Notes: a model not told the origin generated them from the letters alone. Shown: positions 31,293 through 40,392, counted from the first letter of the stretch. The stretch is 64,000 nucleotides of DNA from JAFDVL01 sp963794955 (GCA_963794955.1 CAWCGF010000025.1:62001-126000); one strand, 5' to 3'. Numbers and translations are program-made.

Positions 31293-33368
31293 TTAGGAAA
31301 TTGCTCCTACGGAGACGAGGCGGACGTTGGGCGAGACCTCTCCGTGAGCGATCACTGAAAGGTCTGGCAAGAATCGTTCCGTAAGTCTGCGCAGGTGTGG
31401 GCGAATCGAAGACGAGCACAAAATAACCGGTTGTGAAAGGATCGCGGACTGGATGGCAGTCTCAATTTTTTCGAGCACACGACGACCGAAATCTGGCTCT
31501 ATCGCCTGTGTTGGTGCGCCTCCGAGCAAGCCGAGGCGATCCGCGAGTTCGCGTTCCAGCGTGGGATCAAGCGTCAATACGACGAGTTCGCCCTGCTCAT
31601 TGGACAGCCCGGAACAAATCGTCCGCGAGAGTGACGAGCGCGCGGCTTCTGCCAATACGTTGACATCCCGCGACAAGCTTCCGGCATCCGTGATCGCTTC
31701 CAAAATCGTCGCCAAATCACGGACCGGCACACGTTCCCGCAGCAAATTTTGCAAGACACGCTGCACTTCGCCGAGGCTGAGCACTTTGGGCGTGGCTTCT
31801 TCCACTGTCTTCGGATGTGTTTCGGCCAACGCATCCAGCAAGGCTTTAGTTTCCTGGCGTCCCAAAATGTCGGGCGCATACCGCTTGATCAGTTCGGAAA
31901 GATGTGTACAGACTACGGTCGTCGGATCAACGACGGTATACCCGGCAGCCAGCGCGCGTTCGCGGTCAGCCGTGCGGCGAATCCACACCGCAGGCATGCC
32001 AAACGTCGGGTCTTGCGTGACGATGCCATCAATCTTTTCGCGCACCGCGCCTGGATCAATCGCCAGGTAGCCGTCAGGATACAATTCTCCCTGTGCAATG
32101 CGCTCACCTTTCAGCAAAATCGCATATTCGCGCGGCGCGAGTTGCAAATTGTCGGTGACGTGAATCGGCGGCACCACAATGCCCAGATTCATGGCAATTT
32201 GGCGACGGATTTCCCGCACCCGTGACAAGAAGGAATCCCCCGCGCTAATCATCGGAATCAGCCCGTACCCAACCTCCAGGGCCAGCGCATCCACGCGTAA
32301 CAGCGATTCGATTTTTTCGCCTTGGTCAAGAGAAGCGACCTTCGCTCTGGCTGCTTCATCCAGGAGCGCTGCCGCTTGTGAATCCGTGCGAGCTTGCTGC
32401 TGTTGTGCCAAATAGCCGCCTCCGGCAGCGCCCGCCGCCAGTAGCAAAAAGGGCAAGTGTGGCATCCCCGGAAAAAGACCGAGCACGCCTAACACCGCAG
32501 CAGCAATGAATAGTGGGCGCGGATTGAGGAGTAGTTGGGACGACATTTCTTCGCCCATATTCGCTTCCGTTGCCGCCCGCGTCGTAATCAACGCCGCCGC
32601 CACCGAAACCATCAGCGAAGGCACGGCTGCCGCTACGCCGTCACCCACTGTCAAAGTGGTGTAGGTTTTCAGCGCCTCAAGCAAGGTCATGCCGTGCTGA
32701 AACGCGCCGATGGTAAATCCGGCGACGATATTGATGATCGTGATGATGATCGCCGCGACCGCATCGCGCTGGGTGAAGCGAATCGCGCCGTCCATTGCGC
32801 CGTGAAACTCTGCCGTCTGCCCAATTTCCGCGCGGCGACGTTTCGCCTCGTGTTCGTCAATGATGCCGGCTGCCAAATCCGCGTCAACGGCCATTTGTTT
32901 GCCGGGCATCGCGTCCAAGGTGAAGCGCGCCATGACTTCGGACGAACGCACCGCGCCGTGGTTGACAACCAAAAATTGAATGGCCAGCAGTACCAAAAAG
33001 ATCACGGCACCAACGATGTAATTGCCGCCGATGACGAACTCGCCAAAGGATTTAATGACTGCACCCGCTGCGTCTGCACCCGCTTCGCCGTGCGACAAAA
33101 TCAAACGCGTCGTGGCGACGTTGAGTGCCAGCCGATACAGCGTTGATAGCAACAACAAATTCGGAAACGACGAAAACTTAACCGGCTGAATAATATAAAT
33201 TGCAGCCAGCAGTACGATCACCGACAACATCAGATTGAAGCTGATGAAAACGTCCAATAGCAGTGGTGGCAACGGAACTAAGAGAACAAAAAGAATCACC
33301 ACCGCCGCCAGCGGGACGGCCAGATGCGCATAATTGCCAGCAGTATTCAGTAAACGATCAGTGGTCAT
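31293..33368 (-). CDS. flhA: Flagellar type III export gate protein FlhA
   Basis: FlhA forms the nonameric export gate ring. The 691-residue protein has about eight membrane helices in the first ~330 residues, with the FHIPEP-region signature (FPNLLLLSTLYRLALNVATTRLIL, then VKSFGEFVIGGNYIVGAVIFLVLLAIQFLVVNHGA). The cytoplasmic domain follows (LEVGYGLIPMI, RVREIRRQIAMNLGIVVPPIHVTDN, AYTVVDPTTVVCTHLSEL). It is the first gene of the long - strand run and sits ~40 bp downstream of a perfect sigma-54 site. Confidence 0.98.
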   Translation of the reverse strand: MTTDRLLNTAGNYAHLAVPLAAVVILFVLLVPLPPLLLDVFISFNLMLSVIVLLAAIYIIQPVKFSSFPNLLLLSTLYRLALNVATTRLILSHGEAGADAAGAVIKSFGEFVIGGNYIVGAVIFLVLLAIQFLVVNHGAVRSSEVMARFTLDAMPGKQMAVDADLAAGIIDEHEAKRRRAEIGQTAEFHGAMDGAIRFTQRDAVAAIIITIINIVAGFTIGAFQHGMTLLEALKTYTTLTVGDGVAAAVPSLMVSVAAALITTRAATEANMGEEMSSQLLLNPRPLFIAAAVLGVLGLFPGMPHLPFLLLAAGAAGGGYLAQQQQARTDSQAAALLDEAARAKVASLDQGEKIESLLRVDALALEVGYGLIPMISAGDSFLSRVREIRRQIAMNLGIVVPPIHVTDNLQLAPREYAILLKGERIAQGELYPDGYLAIDPGAVREKIDGIVTQDPTFGMPAVWIRRTADRERALAAGYTVVDPTTVVCTHLSELIKRYAPDILGRQETKALLDALAETHPKTVEEATPKVLSLGEVQRVLQNLLRERVPVRDLATILEAITDAGSLSRDVNVLAEAARSSLSRTICSGLSNEQGELVVLTLDPTLERELADRLGLLGGAPTQAIEPDFGRRVLEKIETAIQSAILSQPVILCSSSIRPHLRRLTERFLPDLSVIAHGEVSPNVRLVSVGAIS

Positions 33369-33406
33369 GCAAACTCAGAGAGACAGAGCAGGGCTGCCAG
33401 ATGATG

Positions 33407-33422
33407 TGCAATCTGAGTGCCA
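33407..33422 (-). promoter_or_regulatory. Sigma-54 promoter of the flhA-flhF-flhG-fliA-fliM operon
   Basis: Read on the - strand, TGGCAC (33422-33417), five bases, then TTGCA (33411-33407) is an exact -24/-12 sigma-54 element. Transcription would begin ~12 nt farther on, leaving a leader of ~30 nt before the flhA ATG at 33368. No sigma-54 activator gene lies in the window. Confidence 0.8.
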
Positions 33423-33478
33423 CGGACTGCTATCACCACAGTCTATCGGTAAGTGACTGAGTACTAAGCTATAAACAG

Positions 33479-33523
33479 CAATTCCTGACAACTAAAGCCG
33501 GACTTCAGCATTGTCAGGAATTG
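33479..33523 (-). terminator. Hairpin between the S9 peptidase and flhA genes
   Basis: CAATTCCTGACAA (33479-33491) and TTGTCAGGAATTG (33511-33523) form a perfect 13-bp stem with a 19-nt loop, ~40 bp past the stop of the S9 peptidase gene on the - strand. The tail beyond the stem is only mildly T-rich, so it could be a terminator or an RNA-stabilising hairpin that keeps peptidase transcription out of flhA. Confidence 0.5.
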
Positions 33524-33565
33524 GGCAGTAAGAACCGGGATTTTGGCTGGGGAGTGACAAATCGC

Positions 33566-35725
33566 TTACAGCCATTTTTTCAGCCAGGCGTGAACTTCGC
33601 TGTAAAAGAAACGGCTATCTTCGCCTTTGAGAATCCAGTGGTTGGCATCAGGGAAAATGACTAATTTGCTGGGTATCTTTTGGCGTTGCAACACGCTCCA
33701 ATTTTCGAGCGAGTTGTTGAGCGGCACGCGGAAGTCTTGTTCGCCCACAGTAATCAGCATCGGCGTTTTGAAATTTGCGGCATAACGAATGGGATTTTGC
33801 TTGCGCCAGATTTCGCTTTGCTCCCACACCGGGCCGCCATTCGTGACTTCGCGCGAATAAATCGTATCGCTTGTCGCCCATTGCGACTCCAAATTCACCA
33901 GCCCGGCGTGTGAGATCAGGCATTTGTAGCGCGTCGTCGTCGCCTGTAACCAATTCGCCAGATGCCCGCCGTAGCTTGCGCCGCCTGCCGCTTGCCGTGT
34001 GCCATCAATAAATTTGAAGCGTTTGATCGCTTCGTCCGCCGCCTCATTGATTTCGTCGCCCGGCGTCTTGAGCGGATCGCCTTGGATGGACTGCGCGAAC
34101 CTTTCGCCAAAGCCGGTTGAGCCGGTGTAATTCGTGAGCAACACGACATAGCCCGGCGCAGCGAGCAGATGGTAATTCCAGCGCAGTACAAATTGATCGC
34201 GCCACATCGAATGCGGCCCGCCGTGAATCACGACAAAGAGCGGATACTTTTTGCTTTCGTCAAAGTTCGGCGGCAATACCAGCATATTATGCAGCGTGCG
34301 ACCCTGGCTGCTGGTCATGCGCCAAGCGCGCGCAGGCTGCCAATCAATTTGGGCGACACGATCCGCATTGAATTTCGTGAGCGGCTGAAGCTTGTCAGGA
34401 ACGCCCTCAGGTCGAAGGCTCGTGCGCACGATTTCCAGCGGATTCACAGTGCTTTCCCAATTCGCCAGCAGGATCAAAGACGAAGCTTTCGCGGGAATCG
34501 CAAGATTGGTGTAAACGCCGCTGGTCATATCCATCACCAGCTTCACTTCGCCGCCACTGGCAGGCAGTGCATACAGCTTCTCGTGATTCGCATCTTCTGC
34601 TGTCAGATAGATAGTTTTGCTGTCCGGGCTTAAATCAAAGCTCGCCACCGAACGATCAAAATTGGAAGTGAGAAGATTGAAATCAGCGCTTCTCATCTGC
34701 CCCTCGGATAATTCCGCCGCGCCCGTCAGTGGCCAACTAATTTTGAGGATTCGCTCCAGGTTATAAAGTTTGTCCTTGCGCATTTCGGCAATGCAATAAA
34801 GCGCCTTGCCATCCGGGCTAAAGCGCGGGCGGCTGGCAGAAATCGTGTGGCCCGTCGCCGTTGCGTCCGGCGTAAGCTGCATTAGGTTGCTGCCATCCGC
34901 AGAGATTTGATACAGGCGCGTGTGGGTTTCAGAATAGGCCGAGCGCGAACGATCATCCATGACCACGAAGATGATGGATTTGCTATCCGGCGTCCAGATC
35001 GCATCCAGTTCATCCGCGCCGGAAACCGTTCTGCCTGCAAAGCCTTTTTCTTGCACGAGCTTTGTCCTTGCCAACACGTCTTTCGGCTTAGCATTCGGTT
35101 CGAGCGATTGCACGAAGACGTGCGACTGCTTGTCGTCCAACCAGCGATCCCAGTTGCGAATCGGAAAGCCTTCAAACACGCGCGCATTATATTTGCGCGC
35201 CTTTCGTTCGGCGGCGATCTTTTTATTGTCTTCGTCGTTCGTCGCGCCCGGAAACACGGTTGAGGTGAACAATAGCATTTTCCCATCAGGCGAAAACTGC
35301 GGCGCACGAGCGCCCGTCGAAAGCGAAGTTACGCGCCCGACTTCGCCAACATTGCTCACATCCAGCACATAAATCTGATTGGCTTCATCACCATCGCGGC
35401 GGGCGGCAAAGGCGATCCTCCGGCTGTCGGGACTCCACGTCGTGCCGCTCTCTGCGCCTTTGGTATTGGTCAACTTGTGTGGCTGGGCGCTGCCATCCGC
35501 AGGCACAATCCATAAATCCGACACGACTTCTTTTTCATCGTAGCTGGGTTCGACAACCGAAAAGACAACCCATTTGCCGTCAGGACTGGGAACGGGCGCA
35601 CCGACGCGTTTCATCAACCATACATCTTCATGCGTGATCGCGTGTTTGGTTTGGGCGGACGTGAAAATGGCGCAAGCAAAAATTGTCAAGCAAGCTAACA
35701 ACCGATTCGAGCGATGCGTAATCAT
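33566..35725 (-). CDS. Secreted S9-family (prolyl oligopeptidase-like) peptidase
   Basis: The 719-residue protein has a signal peptide (to about residue 25), a beta-propeller of WD/PD40-like repeats (SPDGKWVVFSV, SPDSRRIAFAARRDGDEANQIYVLDV, SPDGKMLLFTS) and a C-terminal alpha/beta-hydrolase. The catalytic triad reads as Ser ~584 in GGASYGGHLANW, Asp ~664 in GEQDFRVP and His ~696 in DANHWIL. This fits acylaminoacyl- or dipeptidyl-peptidase-like enzymes that trim oligopeptides outside the inner membrane. It is transcribed towards flhA but separated by a hairpin. Substrate not predictable. Confidence 0.9.
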   Translation of the reverse strand: MITHRSNRLLACLTIFACAIFTSAQTKHAITHEDVWLMKRVGAPVPSPDGKWVVFSVVEPSYDEKEVVSDLWIVPADGSAQPHKLTNTKGAESGTTWSPDSRRIAFAARRDGDEANQIYVLDVSNVGEVGRVTSLSTGARAPQFSPDGKMLLFTSTVFPGATNDEDNKKIAAERKARKYNARVFEGFPIRNWDRWLDDKQSHVFVQSLEPNAKPKDVLARTKLVQEKGFAGRTVSGADELDAIWTPDSKSIIFVVMDDRSRSAYSETHTRLYQISADGSNLMQLTPDATATGHTISASRPRFSPDGKALYCIAEMRKDKLYNLERILKISWPLTGAAELSEGQMRSADFNLLTSNFDRSVASFDLSPDSKTIYLTAEDANHEKLYALPASGGEVKLVMDMTSGVYTNLAIPAKASSLILLANWESTVNPLEIVRTSLRPEGVPDKLQPLTKFNADRVAQIDWQPARAWRMTSSQGRTLHNMLVLPPNFDESKKYPLFVVIHGGPHSMWRDQFVLRWNYHLLAAPGYVVLLTNYTGSTGFGERFAQSIQGDPLKTPGDEINEAADEAIKRFKFIDGTRQAAGGASYGGHLANWLQATTTRYKCLISHAGLVNLESQWATSDTIYSREVTNGGPVWEQSEIWRKQNPIRYAANFKTPMLITVGEQDFRVPLNNSLENWSVLQRQKIPSKLVIFPDANHWILKGEDSRFFYSEVHAWLKKWL

Positions 35726-35864
35726 AAGCGTGTCTCCTGGATTGAATTAAGAATTTGCAGAGGAAATCTAACACGGTTTCCGCCCCGAATTAACCCGCAG
35801 GCACACGACACGGCATTTCTTATTCGGGAAAATCTGTGTAAATTCGTAGCTACGGATTTGGATT

Positions 35865-37307
35865 ATGCAAACTTATCTTCGGTTCCAACGAATCCTGCTG
35901 CTTACCTTGCTGCTGAACTTCGCGGCTTACGCACAATCCAAGCCTCTCCAGCAACTCCGCGATCAACTCCTAGCGACGAATGGCTGGCGCGAGGCGGATG
36001 TCCTGGCCATTGTCAGCGAACGCGCGTTGAATGACACGGCGCAACGCCTGACAGGTTTGGAAATCAAGTTGGCGAATGGCGCGGTCATGAAAATCACTTC
36101 GATTCAGCTTGCCTTGAAACCGGCGGCGGCGCTCGTGCAATTGGGTATTCAAGTTGATCCTTCCAGCAAATTCAAGACAGTGCATTTTCACCTCACGGGC
36201 AAGCTCGGCAGCGGCGCAATCCACGGCGCAAATTTGCGGTTGCCGTTTCAATTGACGGACGTAGCATTTGGCGAGGCAAAAAGTCTGTCGCCAATGAAAT
36301 TGTTGCTGCGTGACTGGCTGGTGCCAGAGAAATGGAACACTGTCCTGCCACCGCTGGAAGTTCCGTTGCAATTGAATCCAACGCTTGACCTGCCTGCCAC
36401 GACATTTGAAGCGACTGGCGACCTGCCGATGACGATTGCAACGCCTGCGTATCAGGTCAAAGTGGAATTCTGGTTGGCGGCTTTTGCGATACTTGAGGGA
36501 CGTGCCGTGATGGCCTTGAACTTTCGCTCGCCGCCAGAACCGCTGGCAGCAACGCGCAGCCTTGTGGCTGGAAATGATGAAGATGATGCGGCTGTCGGGC
36601 GGGAAATCGCTCAGCTCACGCAACACCTCACGCTCAACAACGATGTGCGTCTGCGGGTGCGCAAGAATGCGATCAATTCCCTGCTCGCCAACCTCGCCGC
36701 TGCACGTGACATTGATTTGACAGTGCGGCTGAAACAGGGGCGCTTGCGAGCCGAAGAAATAGACGCGTTGGTCGGCAAAATCGTCAATTACACCGAGGTC
36801 GAATCAGGGGATGGCAAAGCTGATGTCACGCGGCTGTCTATTGAAAGCATTGCTGCAACGCAGGTCTTTGTTCGCCTGGCAGGACAAGGCGACTTGAAAG
36901 CAAACGTGAAAGGCCGCGAGTATGGCATTCCCTACACCTTGTCGCCGCACGGGCGCTTTTCGATTCTGGACGAATTGCTGCCGCTCGAAATTGTGACTCG
37001 CAATGAGCGGCTGATCGTACGCGCTGCCGCAGGCGCGCTGGTGCCGGTCAGAGTGAATATGACCATTGAGGTGGTTGGGCATCCGATTAGCTTCTCGCGC
37101 GTAGTGAAGTTGCAGGCCGATCAATGGCTGAAGGATTTCGAGCTACCTTCCCTCCTCACACAGGAAGTCCCTTTGCCGCGTAAAATCGCCATTGGCAAAA
37201 ACAGCGAATTAAATATCGTCAGCAGCGAAATCAGCCGCTATACAATTGCCAATCTCCGCGTCGAGGCAAAAGAGGACGCGTTGGAGTTCTTGGCCGATGT
37301 ACGGTAA
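35865..37307 (+). CDS. Unknown secreted protein, 480 residues
   Basis: I do not recognise a named family. The protein has a signal peptide (about residues 1-23, LLLNFAAYAQ). It then shows long amphipathic beta-rich stretches (GLEIKLANGAVMKITSIQLALKPAAALVQLGIQVD, VKVEFWLAAFAILEGRAVMALNFRSPP) reminiscent of lipid-binding tubular or DUF4403-like proteins; that likeness is only an impression. A helical segment (residues 230-290) divides two beta-rich halves. No catalytic motif is seen. It starts ~140 bp from the divergent S9 peptidase gene, so the two may share a control region. Its start lacks a clear Shine-Dalgarno. Confidence 0.75.
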   Translation: MQTYLRFQRILLLTLLLNFAAYAQSKPLQQLRDQLLATNGWREADVLAIVSERALNDTAQRLTGLEIKLANGAVMKITSIQLALKPAAALVQLGIQVDPSSKFKTVHFHLTGKLGSGAIHGANLRLPFQLTDVAFGEAKSLSPMKLLLRDWLVPEKWNTVLPPLEVPLQLNPTLDLPATTFEATGDLPMTIATPAYQVKVEFWLAAFAILEGRAVMALNFRSPPEPLAATRSLVAGNDEDDAAVGREIAQLTQHLTLNNDVRLRVRKNAINSLLANLAAARDIDLTVRLKQGRLRAEEIDALVGKIVNYTEVESGDGKADVTRLSIESIAATQVFVRLAGQGDLKANVKGREYGIPYTLSPHGRFSILDELLPLEIVTRNERLIVRAAAGALVPVRVNMTIEVVGHPISFSRVVKLQADQWLKDFELPSLLTQEVPLPRKIAIGKNSELNIVSSEISRYTIANLRVEAKEDALEFLADVR

Positions 37308-37354
37308 AAAAGCAGCGATGGGAAACTAATTGCTTCCATTAGCGTTCTGGTGTT

Positions 37355-37380
37355 GGGGAAAATAGAGCTATCATTTTCCC
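37355..37380 (+). terminator. Short hairpin after the unknown secreted protein gene
   Basis: GGGAAAAT and ATTTTCCC form an 8-bp stem with a 9-nt loop ~50 bp past the stop codon. There is no T-run of note, so this may be a weak terminator. Confidence 0.35.
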
Positions 37381-37397
37381 ATCACTGAAAATGATGC

Positions 37398-37406
37398 TGG
37401 TATAAT
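37398..37406 (+). promoter_or_regulatory. Extended -10 promoter of the VWA gene
   Basis: TGGTATAAT is a perfect extended -10 element (TG, one base, TATAAT) 30 bp before the VWA gene start. No convincing -35 element is seen 17 bp upstream, as often with extended -10 promoters. Confidence 0.6.
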
Positions 37407-37435
37407 TCCTCCACTCTCGAAAAAGGTGATCCGAC

Positions 37436-38515
37436 ATGCATTTATTAAATCGTCATCTTGTTACCGTGTTCATGCCGCTCTTTTCCCTCCTCGCAATCTG
37501 CGGCCAAGATAAACCCAGGCAAGTTCCCAAAGAAGAAATCTTACGCGTAGACACCAATCTCGTTTCGATTGAAGTTAATGTAACAAGTAAAACCGGAGCT
37601 AAAAGCCCGGCGAATTTGCAGGTGGAAGATTTTGCGGTCTATGAAGACGGCGTGCGCCAAAAGCTCGAAAACTTTGCGACGACGGATGTGCCTTTTAATG
37701 TTGTCCTTTTGATTGATACTTCGGGCAGCGCCAAGGAAGAAATCGAACTGATGAAAAAAGCAGCCAGGCGTTTTCTGAACGAGATGCGCGCGCAAGACCG
37801 CATAGCCGTGGTCGAATTCAACCAGCGCGTCACCGTCTTGGAAGAATTGACGACCGACCGCGATAAGATCGAACACGCCATTGACTTCCTGGAACCAGGC
37901 ACCGGCACGGCGTTTTATGACGCGCTGCAATTGACGCTGGATGAAGTGCTGAAAAAAGTGGAGGGCAGAAAAGCGATCATCGCGTTGACGGACGGCGTGG
38001 ATTCCACAGGAGCGGGAGAGTATGAAGAGGTTTTGCCGGAGTTGGAAAAATCCAGCGTCACCACCTACATCCTGGAGCTGAACACGGAGGCGATCACCGA
38101 AAAGGGGATGCTGATGGATTGCAGGGAAGATAAAAGCTTTCATTTCTCCACCAAGCAACTCAAGAAATACGTCCACGAATATGCCGAAGGCGCGGACGAG
38201 ACGCACTATCAAGATCACTGTGACCTCTCGCGGCTCGAACGAATGCAGATCAATCGGCGGCTCTATGAATCCGCCCGCAAGGAAGTGCGCGAACTGACCT
38301 CGCAATCCGGCGGACGCATGTATCCGTGCAAGCGACTCGCGGACATTGAGCCAGCCTACACCCAAATTGCAGCGGAGTTACGAACGCAATATTCATTAGG
38401 CTATTACCCTAGAAATGAAAAGCGGGATGGCAAATGGCGTAAGCTGCGTATCGAAGTGAAGCGCCCAGGCCTGGAAGCCAAAACGAAACCCGGCTATCGC
38501 GCGCTCAGTGAATGA
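37436..38515 (+). CDS. Secreted VWA-domain protein (VWFA-related, Acidobacteria type)
   Basis: The 359-residue protein has a signal-like N-terminus, a short beta domain (VSIEVNVTSKTGAKSPANLQVEDFAVYEDGVRQKLENF) and a von Willebrand factor A domain with the metal site DTSGS at residues 94-98, later LTDGVDSTG. It ends with an ELRTQYSLGYYP.N segment typical of the VWFA-related family that is abundant in Acidobacteria. It probably binds protein or surface partners via Mg2+ outside the inner membrane. An AAGGTG Shine-Dalgarno precedes the ATG. An insert rich in charged residues (about 215-270) is unusual. Confidence 0.88.
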   Translation: MHLLNRHLVTVFMPLFSLLAICGQDKPRQVPKEEILRVDTNLVSIEVNVTSKTGAKSPANLQVEDFAVYEDGVRQKLENFATTDVPFNVVLLIDTSGSAKEEIELMKKAARRFLNEMRAQDRIAVVEFNQRVTVLEELTTDRDKIEHAIDFLEPGTGTAFYDALQLTLDEVLKKVEGRKAIIALTDGVDSTGAGEYEEVLPELEKSSVTTYILELNTEAITEKGMLMDCREDKSFHFSTKQLKKYVHEYAEGADETHYQDHCDLSRLERMQINRRLYESARKEVRELTSQSGGRMYPCKRLADIEPAYTQIAAELRTQYSLGYYPRNEKRDGKWRKLRIEVKRPGLEAKTKPGYRALSE

Positions 38516-38628
38516 GCTACACGATAAGGTGTGACAAAATTGCTCAGATCGTGCGCAGATTGTCCCACGCTCTGTAGCTGCGTCCCTAAAAACCTCAACA
38601 AAATCTGATTTTTCCTGGCTTCTGGCTG

Positions 38629-38644
38629 CGGCACAATGCTTGCA
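38629..38644 (+). promoter_or_regulatory. Sigma-54-like promoter of a 38-residue membrane protein
   Basis: CGGCAC (38629-38634), five bases, TTGCA (38640-38644) keeps GG and GC exactly 12 bases apart and differs from the sigma-54 consensus only at the first T. The predicted start site lies ~30 nt before the small gene at 38687. Its -12 part is identical to that of the flhA promoter. Confidence 0.6.
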
Positions 38645-38686
38645 GAATGGATAAACGACTTTACCCCTTATCGCAACGGAGTCACT

Positions 38687-38803
38687 ATGTTCACCGATAG
38701 CAAAAAGCAGCAACAACAAGAAGAGAGCTTACTTTGCAGCCTGTTAGTCGTTTTCAATCTGGCGCTGTTGAGTGTGTTCATCTTCTTTTGCTTGAGCCAC
38801 TGA
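38687..38803 (+). CDS. Small single-pass membrane protein, 38 residues
   Basis: ATG at 38687 follows GGAG at a 5-nt spacing and opens a 38-codon frame ending TGA at 38801-38803. The product has a charged N-terminus with a Gln run (MFTDSKKQQQQEES) and one strongly hydrophobic helix (LLVVFNLALLSVFIFFCL), so it should sit in the inner membrane with the N-terminus inside. It lies in an otherwise empty 334-bp gap before rfaE2, on the same strand. A sigma-54-like site is placed right for it. I know no family; the evidence is ribosome site, promoter and membrane helix together. Confidence 0.6.
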   Translation: MFTDSKKQQQQEESLLCSLLVVFNLALLSVFIFFCLSH

Positions 38804-38849
38804 TAGATCGCTTGTCCTGCCTCCCCAGCATCAACTACTATTGCCCGTG

Positions 38850-39344
38850 ATGGGCAAAATACTTTCACTCGCCGCATTACAACTACACCGCGATCAACTG
38901 CGCGCCGCAGGCCAGACCCTAGTCTTCACGAATGGCTGCTTTGATCTGCTTCATCCCGGCCATGTGCGCTATTTGCAGCAAGCGCGCGAACTGGGCGATG
39001 CGCTGATCGTGGCGCTCAACAGCGACCGCGCGGTGCAGTCACTCAAAGGCGAGGCGCGCCCGATCCTCAAAGAAAACGAACGGGCTGAAGTCATGGCGGC
39101 GCTTGCCTGTGTAGACTTTGTGCTGATCTTCGACGACATCTCGCCCCGCGCAACCATCGCCGCGCTGTTGCCGGATATTTTGGTCAAAGGCGGAGATTGG
39201 GGCGTTGACCAGATTATCGGAGCCGAAGAAGTCACCGCCGCAGGTGGGCAAGTCAGGAGTCTTTCTTTTATCGAAGGTGTTTCAACCACGGAAGTCATCG
39301 AAAGAATTCTCAGAACATATCTCCCAAATAAAGCCAGCCGTTGA
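38850..39344 (+). CDS. rfaE2: D-glycero-beta-D-manno-heptose 1-phosphate adenylyltransferase
   Basis: This enzyme activates heptose 1-phosphate to ADP-heptose for lipopolysaccharide inner core. The 164-residue protein is a nucleotidyltransferase with FTNGCFDLLHPGHVRYLQQA (HxGH motif), VALNSDRAVQSLKGEARPI, and the C-terminal EGVSTTEVIERI. It corresponds to the C-terminal half of HldE and is the stand-alone (RfaE2) form. I used the ATG at 38850, not the TTG at 38841. Its presence supports a Gram-negative envelope with heptose. thiL follows after 4 bp. Confidence 0.95.
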   Translation: MGKILSLAALQLHRDQLRAAGQTLVFTNGCFDLLHPGHVRYLQQARELGDALIVALNSDRAVQSLKGEARPILKENERAEVMAALACVDFVLIFDDISPRATIAALLPDILVKGGDWGVDQIIGAEEVTAAGGQVRSLSFIEGVSTTEVIERILRTYLPNKASR

Positions 39345-39348
39345 TCCC

Positions 39349-40359
39349 ATGCCATCCGAGTTTTCCTTCATCCAGCAAATTCGCCAGCGCGCCACGAAAG
39401 GCTCAACCAATCTCATTTTCGGCATCGGCGATGACGCGGCGATTTGGCGCGAGCAGCGCGACCGACTCATCACGACGGATTTGCTGATCGAAGACATTCA
39501 TTTCAAGCTTGCATACACCTCACTGCGTGGCCTCGGCCACAAAGCATTAGCCGTCAGCCTCAGCGATATTGCCGCAATGGGCGGCAAGCCGGAATTTGCG
39601 CTGCTTTCGCTTGGGCTTCCCAAAACACAATTGGCGACTCTGAACTGGGAGGAGTTTTTCGACGGCTACTTTGCGCTGGCAGAAAAATACGGCGTGACGT
39701 TGATTGGCGGAGACACTTCCGCGTCACCTGACAAAGTCGTCATTGATTCGATTGTCATTGGCAGTTGCGCCAGCGGAAAGGCTCTTCGGCGGAGCGACGC
39801 GCAGGTTGGCGATGCCATTTATGTGACGGGAAGTCTGGGCGCATCCGCCGCAGGATTGGAATTACTAAAGCGCGGCGAGCGACTTAGTGAAAAGGCGAAT
39901 GACTCAAAGGCTCTCGCTTTGCGCGCCCATCTTTTGCCGGAACCACGCGTCGTTTTGGGAGAGAAACTTGGCATCCTTGGCTTGGCTAAGGCGTTGATGG
40001 ATGTTAGTGATGGGCTGGCGCAAGACCTGGTGCATATCTGTGCAGAAAGCGCCGTTGACGCTGTGCTTGATTATGACGCGGTGCCAATTGCGGAATGCGT
40101 CAGCGAAGTTGCCGATACGATAGACCAGGCTTTTTCCCTGGCCATTGGCGGTGGCGAAGATTACGAATTGCTGTTTACGGCGAACCCGCAAGTTGAGGCG
40201 AAACTGAAAAAACTTGCCTCTGATTGTAGGATTGAAATTACTCGCATCGGCGAAATCGTGGCGCGCAAAAATCCGCAAGAAAAACCCCGCCTCTTCTTGC
40301 GGCGGAATGAGCGCGTTGATTTGCTGTCCATAACAGGCTACGATCACTTTCGCGCTTGA
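39349..40359 (+). CDS. thiL: Thiamine-monophosphate kinase ThiL
   Basis: ThiL phosphorylates thiamine monophosphate to thiamine diphosphate. The 336-residue protein shows the AIR-synthase-like fold motifs: GIGDDAAIW, TTDLLIEDIHF, HKALAVSLSDIAAMGGKP, IGGDTSASPDK, MDVSDGLAQDL and GGGEDYELLFT. The frame is open 48 codons upstream but that stretch lies inside rfaE2; the ATG at 39349 gives the normal start and lies 4 bp after the rfaE2 stop, so the genes are cotranscribed. Confidence 0.96.
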   Translation: MPSEFSFIQQIRQRATKGSTNLIFGIGDDAAIWREQRDRLITTDLLIEDIHFKLAYTSLRGLGHKALAVSLSDIAAMGGKPEFALLSLGLPKTQLATLNWEEFFDGYFALAEKYGVTLIGGDTSASPDKVVIDSIVIGSCASGKALRRSDAQVGDAIYVTGSLGASAAGLELLKRGERLSEKANDSKALALRAHLLPEPRVVLGEKLGILGLAKALMDVSDGLAQDLVHICAESAVDAVLDYDAVPIAECVSEVADTIDQAFSLAIGGGEDYELLFTANPQVEAKLKKLASDCRIEITRIGEIVARKNPQEKPRLFLRRNERVDLLSITGYDHFRA

Positions 40360-40392
40360 ATGATCTCACATGAAAAACTGGTGTATTAACTG

